From CAZSNT01 sp964607765 (GTDB taxonomy: Bacteria > Verrucomicrobiota > Lentisphaeria > Oligosphaerales > JABHEG01): a stretch of DNA of 5,952 nt. The stretch covers positions 1 to 5,952 of the forward strand of contig CAZSNT010000301.1 of assembly GCA_964607765.1 (NCBI GenBank). The letters are read 5' to 3'. Within the stretch, counting starts at the first letter, position 1, and each line of letters starts with the position of its first letter. Below, one piece after another: positions 1 through 5,952 of this stretch. The notes below the pieces were generated by a model. It was given only the letters and a program-made list of their open reading frames with translations. It did no database searches and was not told the origin of the DNA. Both the position numbers and the translations under genes were made by a program.

Positions 1-585
1 CTCGACACCGGACAGTCCGTAGAACTCGTCCCGGAAGTACCCGTGCCCGTGGAAGCGCGGCAGGATCCAGTCGGTGTGGAGCATGGGCTGCCGCAGACCC
101 ACCTCGAAGATGCGGACATCGCGACTGACGCCGAGCCAGGTCGGGCTCTGGAGCGCGCGGGTGTGAGCGGCCGCGTTGTCGAACGACTCCTCGGCCTCGC
201 GCGTCATTCGCTCGTGATGTGTCAACAGGTCCCTGGTGCGAACGGCTTCGAGAATCTCGTCGAAGGACCGGGCATCTCCGGCAACGGTCACGGCTATGCC
301 GTACGCCGGAATCACGATGGGATACTCCGCGCACACATCACGGAGGAAGAAGGTCCAGGACGCCGTTTCCGTTCGGACCGAGACCGTTGCGGCGCCGGCT
401 CCCGTGCCATCGGCGTCGACCGCCACTTCGATCCGGCCCGGTCCTGTCCCGTCAAAGCCGAAAGCGCTCCCCGTAAACCGGCCCGACCCCGCGGCAATGG
501 CGCCCCCGCGGAACGAACCGTGCTCAATCTCGATCCGACCTTCCTTCGGGGCTTCCCGCCACAGAATGCCTACCTCAATGCGCAT
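1..585 (-). CDS. Unrecognised protein, N-terminal 195 residues (runs off left edge)
   Basis: An open frame from ATG at 585 to the window edge with no stop, 195 codons seen. It begins MRIEVGILWREAPKEG and has no signal peptide, so it is probably cytoplasmic. Residues 1-75 are rich in short Gly-containing beta-type strands, with repeated RIE(V/I) segments (RIEVG, RIEIEHGSF, RIEVAVDAD). Next comes SWTFFLRDVCAEYPIVIP, then a helical stretch with charged residues (SFDEILEAVRTRDLL and TREAEESFDNAAAHTRAL), then PTWLGVSRDVRIFEVG and WILPRFHGHGYFRDEFYGL. Consistent protein-like composition and a position behind two glycan genes support a real gene. The overall look, a beta domain followed by a helical part with aromatic and acidic motifs, recalls the front of large sugar-acting enzymes with an (alpha/alpha)6 barrel; this is a guess. 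An in-frame TGA at 654-652 limits the start; ATG 585 is the first Met, with GGAG 10 bases upstream. GC content is lower than in the two upstream genes. Confidence 0.7.
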   Translation of the reverse strand, partial: MRIEVGILWREAPKEGRIEIEHGSFRGGAIAAGSGRFTGSAFGFDGTGPGRIEVAVDADGTGAGAATVSVRTETASWTFFLRDVCAEYPIVIPAYGIAVTVAGDARSFDEILEAVRTRDLLTHHERMTREAEESFDNAAAHTRALQSPTWLGVSRDVRIFEVGLRQPMLHTDWILPRFHGHGYFRDEFYGLSGVE

Positions 586-685
586 TGTCCGTCTGCTCCA
601 CTTTGCCGTACCGTCAGTTGCAGTTGTGGTTGACAGAAGCGGTTCTGGGTTTCATCCTGTCGACGTCACCAGGTACGTCCGGGGG
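586..685 (-). other. Intergenic gap between the CBM9-like gene and the left-hand gene
   Basis: One hundred bases without a gene. I see no strong hairpin followed by a T run and no convincing promoter on the minus strand, so I cannot tell whether the left-hand gene is read through from the upstream pair or has its own promoter. Overlapping palindromes GTCGAC and GACGTC lie near 659-667 but are too short to assign. Confidence 0.4.
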
Positions 686-1645
686 TCAGCGGAACTCGCC
701 GGCGATCACCGCGAGCCGTACGGTCCGGTAGGTCTCCTCGGCACGTTGCAGGCTGGTGGTGACCGCGGTCAGGGCCGCCATGGCCGCGCGCTCGGTGTCG
801 ACACCGGAGGCAGCGGCCGCGCCGGGGCGTGTCTGCTCCGCCCACGCGTGGACGCGGTTACGCAGTTCGCGGGTGCTGACCGGGAAGCGCTCGAGCATGG
901 CGAGGGTGCGCTGGCGGATGCCGGCGACGCGCTCGCCGGACAGGCGGTCGAGCCAGGCCGCGTAGCTGCCGAGCACGAGATCGCCGAACTTCGCGGGGGC
1001 ATGGAAGCTCTCCGGCGTCGGGGCCCAGCAGACGAGCTCGCCCGGCACCGGGTTCATGCGGATGCGGTTCACGTTCAGCCCCACCGCGGCGCCGCGCTCC
1101 GGTGTGACGCCGAGCAGCGACCAGGGCACGGCGATCTCCGCACTCCAGCCGCGTGCGTCGCGGGCCACAGCCGCCGGCCACGTCGTCTCCACCGGCTCCA
1201 TACCGCGGCGGTGCTCGGCGGCACCGGTGATCGCGACGCGGAACTGGCTGTAGGTGTGCCGGTCGCGGTTGCCGTCGATGAACAGCTCGACGGCCTCGTT
1301 GTACGGGTCGCCGCTGTTGGCCAGGGCGAGGGCCTGGTCCATGCGCGGCTCATCGCAGCGCACGCCGATGTACAGGTGCCGAGCGTCGTAACCGGCCCGC
1401 GCGCCGATCGCCGCGTCGGGCGGGCCGGACTTGGTCATGACGCAGCCGAACCGGTCGAGCACGGCGAGCCCGGCCCAGCACGGGTCGTCGAGCGTGCCGT
1501 CGATGCGCGGCGCAGCGGCGACCGCGCGGGCGAGTCCGAGTCGCGGCGGGATCGCGTCCTGGGCGTGCGCGCAGGATGCCGCCGCCAGCAGGAGCGATGC
1601 GGTCACGGCGTTGCGGAGTCGTTTGGCCATTGGTTCCCGACTCAC
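686..1645 (-). CDS. Exported CBM9-like carbohydrate-binding protein
   Basis: A 319-residue protein, probably exported and glycan-binding. Residues 1-28 form a signal peptide with basic KRLRN, hydrophobic TASLLLAAAS and a signal peptidase I site AHA-Q at 28/29. C25 in AAASC could instead make it a lipoprotein, but the lipobox is weak. Residues about 45-226 show the CBM9-like pattern: IDGTLDDPCW (48-57), YDARHLYIGVRCDEP (86-100), VELFIDGNRD (119-128), WSAEIAVPWSLLG (167-179), GLNVNRIR (189-196), and a closing FHAPAKFGDLVL (214-225). Residues 230-319 are rich in charged and Ala/Leu residues and look helical; I know no function for them. The GTG start at 1645 overlaps the upstream stop as GTGA and has GGAG 8 bases ahead. 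An ATG five codons on (1630) is possible, but its GGGA sits only 4 bases away. The overlap implies coupled expression with the GH42-like gene. CBM9-like domains without a fused enzyme are common in glycan-degrading bacteria; the ligand cannot be told from the sequence. Confidence 0.85.
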   Translation of the reverse strand: MSREPMAKRLRNAVTASLLLAAASCAHAQDAIPPRLGLARAVAAAPRIDGTLDDPCWAGLAVLDRFGCVMTKSGPPDAAIGARAGYDARHLYIGVRCDEPRMDQALALANSGDPYNEAVELFIDGNRDRHTYSQFRVAITGAAEHRRGMEPVETTWPAAVARDARGWSAEIAVPWSLLGVTPERGAAVGLNVNRIRMNPVPGELVCWAPTPESFHAPAKFGDLVLGSYAAWLDRLSGERVAGIRQRTLAMLERFPVSTRELRNRVHAWAEQTRPGAAAASGVDTERAAMAALTAVTTSLQRAEETYRTVRLAVIAGEFR

Positions 1646-4600
1646 TCTCTGGGCTCCAGCTCGAACGTGTGTTCTCCGACCACGCCGCTCATCACGTCGC
1701 GGGCACAGAGCGTGTACGTGCCCGGCGTCTCGTTCAGCGCGAGCGGGACCATTGCGGCGGCGCGTCCGGCGGGTGCGAGCACGTTCTGTGCGTACCAGGT
1801 TATCTCGTCGGCGTCCGGGCCGAGCACGGTCAGGCGCAGAGCGTGGGTGCCGGTCACGGGCGCGTCCGCGGCTTCGACGGCGAGCTCGACGGTCAGCGGC
1901 CGGCCCCGTGCCGGCGCCGCGGCGCCGGTCCGGACCGATACCGCGGCGACACGGTAAGGCGATCGCGCGATCAGTGCGACCCGATAGTCGAGCGGCTTGT
2001 CGCAGGCGTCGGTGTGGCCGAGGTACTGCGTGGCGCGCACGTCGTAGAGGTGGCGCGCGCCGGCGAACGTGAGCCGGGCCGGGTACGGGTTGTCGTCGCG
2101 GTGGTAGCAGGACCGCAGCAGCCCGACAAACTCGACGCCGCCGCCAGCGTCGAATCGTGCGACCTCGGTCGGCGGCATGGCGCCCGCCAGCGGCTCGACG
2201 CGCACCGCGGGTTCGAGCCCGGCCTGTGTGCGCACCAACCCCGCCAGGCGTTGGCAGCGTTCTCCGAGGCCGTCCCAGCCGTCCGCGCCCTTGTGCGAGC
2301 GGTAGTAGCCGGCCAGCAGTGCGTCGCCGAGCAGAACGGTCCGGCCCTTGCCGAGCTGCGTGACCGTGCCCGGCGCGGCGTCGGGGAACGCGTCGGCGAG
2401 TGCCGGCGTGGCCCGCGTCGCCCCGGTCCGGGTCAGCGTGCCGGGCACGATGTCGGCCATTGCCACGCCACCGGCGTCGACAAAGGCGCGGATCTGCTGC
2501 GCCTCAGAGTCTGACAGCACGCGGCTGTGCGGCAGGAACAGGAGCCGGTACCCGTCCCGCTGAAGCAGGCCCTGCTCGATCTCGGCGTAGGCGACGAACC
2601 GATACTGGAGCCCGGCGTCCTCGAGTGCGCGCGCGATGCCGCCGATCCCGTCCTCGTACTCGAAGTACCACGGGTTCGCCTGCTTCGAGTACAGTGCGTC
2701 GGCGATGCGCGACGCCTCGGAGAAGTGGATGGCGATGTGGTCGTCGTGGCGCGTGGCCGCGAGCAGGAGCTTGCCGATGCCGCTCTTGATCTCCCGCAGG
2801 GCGCGGGTGCGCGCGTCGAAGTAAGGCAGCGCGGTGAGGTCCGGCGCGTAGCCGCTGAAGGGCCCGGGCTCGCCCATGGTCCACCACCAGGCCGTGTTCA
2901 TGCCGTGCAGCAAACAGTACCAGGGGTGATAGTGCATGTACTCGACGCGGCTCGGCCGGCCCAGGTTCCGGCCGCCGTACGTACCGTACCAGAGCCCGCG
3001 CACGCTGCCGGGCCGCGCGAACGAGCGCTTGATCTCGCTCGTGATGGCCTCCGCGTGGTAGCTCTGGAGGAGCAGGATCTCGCGGCTCAGCCGCCACCAG
3101 TCGTAGCCGAAGTTCGGGCCGTACAGGCCGAGGTCGCCGTCGCAGCCCGTGCGCGCGCCGGGGTCGTGGCGGCGGATGATCTCGCCAAGCCGCCGGTAGC
3201 TCTCCGCGAAGATCGCGTCGGAGCTGAGCCGGTGCGTGAGCCACGGTCCGGCGTTCCCGGTCCGCTTCGCCTCGGCGAACGTGACCGGCATGACCTCGTC
3301 CCAGGTCGTGTACTGCGTCTGCCACTCGCGGTTCAGCGCGGCGAGGTCGGGGTAGAGCTCGTCGCGAAGCAGGCGCCGGAACCGCTCGAGCGCGGCCGGG
3401 TGCCAGTCCACATCCGGGTCGTCGGAGTACCTGGACTCGTCGCCGTGCGTCCAGACGAATGGGCCGTACGGCGCGTACAGTTCTGCGTCGGTTGCGAAGT
3501 GTCGGTCGATCCACGCCTGGTTGCCGGGGTCGGCCAGACAGGCCGGCGCGACGTGCGTGTCGGCCGGCGCCTGGAGCGGGCCGACACCGCCGTTGTACGG
3601 GCAGATGAGCAGATTCAGCGAGGCGCAGAGATCGGCGCGCAGGCGCATCTCGGTCTCGATCGAGTACGTGCTTTCCGGCTTGCGCGTGAGGCTGCCCGGC
3701 AGCGTGTCGATGACGTCGGCCTCGTCGTGCTCGCGCAGCTTCCTGAGCATGGCGTAGGTCGGGTACGAGTTGCGGCTCTGGCTGTTGGCCCAGACGACGC
3801 TGGCGAAGTCGTCGAAGCGGAACCGGGTTCGCACCGGGAACCGGCACCGGTATACCAGCCGGTCCACGCCGTCCTCTGTAAGCACGGCGCGGCTCTCGTG
3901 CATGATGTGCACGGGCGCGAGCGGGCCGACTGCGAATGCCGCCGTCGTACCGTCGGTCTCCAGCGTCTGCCGATCGATCTGGCGCCCGTACAGGTCCCAC
4001 AGCTCGGCGCGCAGGGTCGTGCCCGGCCGCAACGGCGCGGCCAGGCGCACGGTGCCCTTGACCGTGTCACCGGCGTGCCGGAGCGGCTCGGCAAGCGTCA
4101 CGTCCGCGACGGCCTGGTCGTAGGCGACGGTGAACGCGACACTGCTCCATTCGAGGACGGCACCGGTGCCGTCGTGCAGCCACACGTCGGCCCGGTACGC
4201 CCCGGCCACGAGCGGCGGCACGTCGAAGGCGGCCGCGTCCGCACCGGCGTCGACCGGCCGCTGTCCCGCGTACGCCTTGCGGCCGGCGTCGTCGCGCACC
4301 GCCAGGGCCACGGCGGCCGTGCCGTGCGCTCCCTCCCAGTGCGCCGTGATCGGGACGCGTGTTCCGGCCCGGACCTGTTCCGGGAGCGTCACGCTCACGG
4401 TTGCGCGCGTCGCGCGCCCGGCGGCCCAGCGCACGGCGCGCGCCACGAGCGACTGATAGTACTCGTACGCCGCGACCTCGGGCACGGGTGCGTCGCCACG
4501 CGGCCAGTTCGCCGAGCGGTGCACTTGGATCCACGCCGGCGTGAGGCTGTGCAGGTCCGCGTCGATGCGGCGGTCCGCCGGGGGGCGCACCGGCTGCTGA

Positions 4601-5904
4601 TAGTCGAGCACCACGACGCGGCCGTCACCGTACCGGCTGGTGCGCACGAGCCGGGCCGGGTCGGCGCGGCGCAGTCGCGGCAGCGCCTGCCAGGGCACGC
4701 CGCGGAGGATCTCGACGCGCCCGTCAGGCTCCGGGTGCTTGCCGAACACGATGTCCAGCTCCGCGTCCTGCGCCGGCGGACACACGTACACCAGCCCCGT
4801 GCCGCGGCTGACAAGGCGTAGGATCTCGAACCGCTCGTCTTCCGGCAGTGCGCTCCACTGTAGCTTGCCGACGACGACCACATCGTGCGCTTCCTGGAGC
4901 GCCGCGGTGAGCAGGCCGTGGATCAGCTCGCGGCTGACAAAGCCGAGGTCCGAGAGCTCGGCGTGCATCTGCTTGCTGCTGAACGCCATCCATGGTGTAA
5001 ACTCGAGCTCGAGGCGCTGCGCCAGCTCGATCGTCTCGCGGTGGCTCCACTCCGGAGCCAGCACCAGCGCCCGGACCGGGCCGCCGGCCAACGGCTTGCC
5101 CCACCGCACGTGCGGGGTCTCGTACTCGGTGCTCAGAATCCCGTACGGCTGCCATGGGTCCAGGCCCATCGGGTGGCCGCGGCCGGGGCCCGCCGGCACC
5201 GCCGCGGGCTTGCCGAAGAAGCGTACCTCACTCAGGCCGCAGCGGTCGTCCGTGCCGTCGCTGTGGTTGTGGTTCGGCGGAGCGTGCGCCGTGATCACCA
5301 CGTGCCGCGCCAGGGCGCCACCAAAGTCGACGACCAGATCGACCGGCGATCGGGCACGCTCGTTAGCCTGCGGAATGTCACCCTGGAAAACGCGTTTCCA
5401 CTCGGCCCGGTTCGGACCGCCCAACATCGAATACTCGATCGTGACGCCCTTGAACCCCTGCACGGAATATTTGCCGTCACCGGGCTCGTTCATGTTCTCG
5501 TTGAAATTCCAGAGCCACATTTCATCGAGCGCATAGACCTGGTCCAAATCGAAACGGATCCAGTGCGGTCCGCGCACCGTGCCGGGATTCGGATTCGCCG
5601 CACTGTCGCTCGGAACACCCGAAGTCCACATCGCCGCGGGCGCGATCACATTCGAATGAAACTCGCCGTTGGCCCCGGAAATGCCACTGCCGTCAACAAC
5701 GTGAATGACCCGGCGCAGCGGATGCTGGCTCGAGGCGCTGACCCGGACCGCAGCCGACGTGTCCCAGCCGTTGCCAGCCTGCGGATTGCCAAGCGCCGGC
5801 TCACCAGCAAGCCCGGAAGCCGCCGGGAGCAGGAAGAAACCCAGAATGGCCGGTGCCAATCGTCCGAGGCCGAACTTGAAATGGGGTGACCTGAATCTGA
5901 ACAT
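1642..5904 (-). CDS. Exported multidomain GH42-like glycoside hydrolase with discoidin module
   Basis: A 1420-residue protein, probably an extracytoplasmic enzyme or binding protein for a glycan; substrate unknown. Residues 1-33 form a signal peptide: basic start, hydrophobic stretch APAILGFFLLPAASG, likely cleavage near LAG-E. Residues about 40-232 look like an F5/8 type C (discoidin) module, closing with the typical GLSEVRFFG. Residues 275-390 are a Rossmann/amidotransferase-like domain (VRALVLAPEWS, DVVVVGKLQWS). Residues 498-690 are two Ig-like sandwiches. Residues 695-1048 resemble the GH42 TIM barrel: candidate acid/base E823 in THGDES, then the family-like helix around RFRRLLRDELYPDLAALNREW (841-861). 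Residues 1052-1200 match the GH42 middle domain, and 1230-1420 are beta-sandwiches. The ATG at 5904 is the first usable start after an in-frame TGA at 5925-5923, and AGGA lies 8 bases upstream. The domain calls rest on motif recognition; catalytic activity is unproven, since the usual NE motif reads DE and the nucleophile is not obvious. Confidence 0.85.
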   Translation of the reverse strand: MFRFRSPHFKFGLGRLAPAILGFFLLPAASGLAGEPALGNPQAGNGWDTSAAVRVSASSQHPLRRVIHVVDGSGISGANGEFHSNVIAPAAMWTSGVPSDSAANPNPGTVRGPHWIRFDLDQVYALDEMWLWNFNENMNEPGDGKYSVQGFKGVTIEYSMLGGPNRAEWKRVFQGDIPQANERARSPVDLVVDFGGALARHVVITAHAPPNHNHSDGTDDRCGLSEVRFFGKPAAVPAGPGRGHPMGLDPWQPYGILSTEYETPHVRWGKPLAGGPVRALVLAPEWSHRETIELAQRLELEFTPWMAFSSKQMHAELSDLGFVSRELIHGLLTAALQEAHDVVVVGKLQWSALPEDERFEILRLVSRGTGLVYVCPPAQDAELDIVFGKHPEPDGRVEILRGVPWQALPRLRRADPARLVRTSRYGDGRVVVLDYQQPVRPPADRRIDADLHSLTPAWIQVHRSANWPRGDAPVPEVAAYEYYQSLVARAVRWAAGRATRATVSVTLPEQVRAGTRVPITAHWEGAHGTAAVALAVRDDAGRKAYAGQRPVDAGADAAAFDVPPLVAGAYRADVWLHDGTGAVLEWSSVAFTVAYDQAVADVTLAEPLRHAGDTVKGTVRLAAPLRPGTTLRAELWDLYGRQIDRQTLETDGTTAAFAVGPLAPVHIMHESRAVLTEDGVDRLVYRCRFPVRTRFRFDDFASVVWANSQSRNSYPTYAMLRKLREHDEADVIDTLPGSLTRKPESTYSIETEMRLRADLCASLNLLICPYNGGVGPLQAPADTHVAPACLADPGNQAWIDRHFATDAELYAPYGPFVWTHGDESRYSDDPDVDWHPAALERFRRLLRDELYPDLAALNREWQTQYTTWDEVMPVTFAEAKRTGNAGPWLTHRLSSDAIFAESYRRLGEIIRRHDPGARTGCDGDLGLYGPNFGYDWWRLSREILLLQSYHAEAITSEIKRSFARPGSVRGLWYGTYGGRNLGRPSRVEYMHYHPWYCLLHGMNTAWWWTMGEPGPFSGYAPDLTALPYFDARTRALREIKSGIGKLLLAATRHDDHIAIHFSEASRIADALYSKQANPWYFEYEDGIGGIARALEDAGLQYRFVAYAEIEQGLLQRDGYRLLFLPHSRVLSDSEAQQIRAFVDAGGVAMADIVPGTLTRTGATRATPALADAFPDAAPGTVTQLGKGRTVLLGDALLAGYYRSHKGADGWDGLGERCQRLAGLVRTQAGLEPAVRVEPLAGAMPPTEVARFDAGGGVEFVGLLRSCYHRDDNPYPARLTFAGARHLYDVRATQYLGHTDACDKPLDYRVALIARSPYRVAAVSVRTGAAAPARGRPLTVELAVEAADAPVTGTHALRLTVLGPDADEITWYAQNVLAPAGRAAAMVPLALNETPGTYTLCARDVMSGVVGEHTFELEPRE
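1654..1657 (-). promoter_or_regulatory. Ribosome binding site of the CBM9-like gene
   Basis: GGAG on the minus strand lies inside the last codons of the GH42-like gene, 8 bases before the GTG at 1645. It favours GTG over the ATG at 1630 and fits translation coupled through the GTGA stop-start overlap at 1645-1642. Confidence 0.6.
2305..2751 (-). other. GH42 middle (trimerisation, amidotransferase-like) domain-coding segment
   Basis: Encodes residues 1052-1200. Blocks typical of this domain are HIAIHFSEASRIADALY (1056-1072), GIARALEDAGLQYRFV (1089-1104), YRLLFLPHSRVLSDSEA (1119-1135) and IRAFVDAGGVAMADI (1138-1152). In characterised GH42 enzymes the domain helps build a trimer and shapes the active site; here that role is inferred. 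Confidence 0.7.
2761..3822 (-). other. GH42-like TIM-barrel-coding segment
   Basis: Encodes residues 695-1048. E823 (codon 3438-3436) in THGDES is the candidate acid/base at the end of the fourth strand. It is followed at a family-like distance by a helix, LNREW (857-861) and TTWDEVMPVTFAEAK (866-880). Further blocks are DPGARTGCDGDLGLYG (914-929), FGYDWW (932-937), EIKRSF (957-962) and TAWWWTMGEPGPF (1004-1016). The stretch LWYGTYGGRN (971-980), where I place the seventh strand, has no Glu or Asp. Confidence 0.65.
4735..5082 (-). other. First amidotransferase-like (Rossmann) domain-coding segment
   Basis: Encodes residues 275-390 of the large protein. Alternating hydrophobic strands and helices are visible: VRALVLAPEW, then a helix ETIELAQRLELEF, DVVVVGKL, and a loop into GTGLVYVCPP. 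The pattern resembles class I amidotransferase-like domains used in sugar enzymes as structural parts. I see no Cys-His-Glu catalytic triad, so an amidotransferase activity is unlikely. Confidence 0.5.
5209..5787 (-). other. Discoidin (F5/8 type C) module-coding segment
   Basis: Encodes residues 40-232 of the large protein. The features that point to the fold are the start ASSQHPLRRVIHVVDGSG, the middle HWIRFDLDQVYALDEMWLWNFNEN, the KGVTIEYSM strand and the end CGLSEVRFFG. Such modules usually bind glycans or anchor enzymes to them. A polar His/Asn/Asp-rich loop PPNHNHSDGTDD (209-220) precedes the final strand. Confidence 0.75.
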
Positions 5905-5952
5905 TACCGCGATCCTGGTGTATCATCCATGCTGAGCAAGCCAGGGAAACGC
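5905..5952 (-). other. Leader upstream of the GH42-like gene
   Basis: Forty-eight bases before the ATG. One minus-strand frame stays open from the window edge and ends in TAA overlapping the start as TAATG (5906-5902), so an upstream gene could end here and be coupled. The stretch is too short to decide between that and untranslated leader. Confidence 0.3.
5913..5916 (-). promoter_or_regulatory. Ribosome binding site of the GH42-like gene
   Basis: AGGA on the minus strand, within CCAGGA, ends 8 bases before the ATG at 5904. Together with the in-frame TGA at 5925-5923 it fixes the start of the large gene. Confidence 0.65.

Noticed and set aside
43..633. A 196-codon plus-strand frame opposite the left-hand gene
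   Set aside because: The minus-strand frame has more protein-like sequence with alternating hydrophobic strands, a ribosome binding site and the same direction as its neighbours; the plus frame shows none of these.
630..658. TTGACA at 630-635 on the plus strand as a promoter
   Set aside because: The spaced -10 position reads CATCCT, which is poor, and no plus-strand gene follows.
606..679. CGTACC and GGTACG as an inverted repeat or terminator in the 586-685 gap
   Set aside because: The arms are six bases, about sixty bases apart, with no T run; chance is a sufficient explanation.
236..1957. A 573-codon open frame on the plus strand across three minus-strand genes and the gap
   Set aside because: It crosses gene boundaries, has low-complexity Arg/Ala/Gly composition and no motif, and is opposed to genes with recognisable signal peptides and domains.
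2504..4000. A 498-codon minus-strand frame inside the large gene
   Set aside because: It overlaps the GH42-like coding frame in another phase, and its product is Arg/Ala/Pro-rich shadow sequence.
2527..4821. A 764-codon open frame on the plus strand opposite the large gene
   Set aside because: It lies wholly antisense to a gene with clear domains; its product is rich in Arg, Val, Ala and Gly with no recognisable motif. Long antisense frames are expected where the sense gene has very high GC3.

Overview
The window is a GC-rich bacterial segment with all genes on the minus strand, read right to left. It holds two complete genes and one gene cut by the left edge. It carries no RNA gene, mobile element, CRISPR array or clear DNA repeat that I can see. 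The domain mix (discoidin-type module, GH42-like barrel with its amidotransferase-like partner domain, stand-alone secreted CBM9-like protein) suggests a polysaccharide-degrading bacterium of the Planctomycetota, Verrucomicrobiota/Lentisphaerota or Armatimonadota type. This placement is inference from domain style and base composition, not a proven taxonomy.

Layout, in transcription order. Positions 5952-5905 are a short leader with a good AGGA ribosome binding site. Positions 5904-1642 encode a 1420-residue exported multidomain protein: signal peptide, F5/8 type C (discoidin) module, Rossmann/amidotransferase-like domain, two Ig-like sandwiches, GH42-like TIM barrel, GH42 middle (amidotransferase-like) domain, and C-terminal beta-sandwiches. 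Positions 1645-686 encode a 319-residue exported CBM9-like protein. Its GTG start overlaps the stop of the large gene (GTGA), so the two are almost certainly one transcription unit with coupled translation. After a 100-base gap, positions 585-1 encode the first 195 residues of a protein without a signal peptide, which I do not recognise firmly.

The two exported proteins probably act together outside the cytoplasm on a glycan. The large protein would bind through its discoidin module and process through its GH42-like barrel, while the small CBM9-like protein would bind carbohydrate. The left-hand gene product would stay in the cytoplasm and may handle released sugars, but that is only suggested by position.

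Most worth a second look are the departures from textbook GH42 active-site motifs in the barrel, the two amidotransferase-like folds in one chain, a fall in GC within the discoidin-coding part of the large gene, and the unassigned left-hand protein. I see no sign of a wholly new defence or mobile system here; the novelty, if any, is enzymatic.
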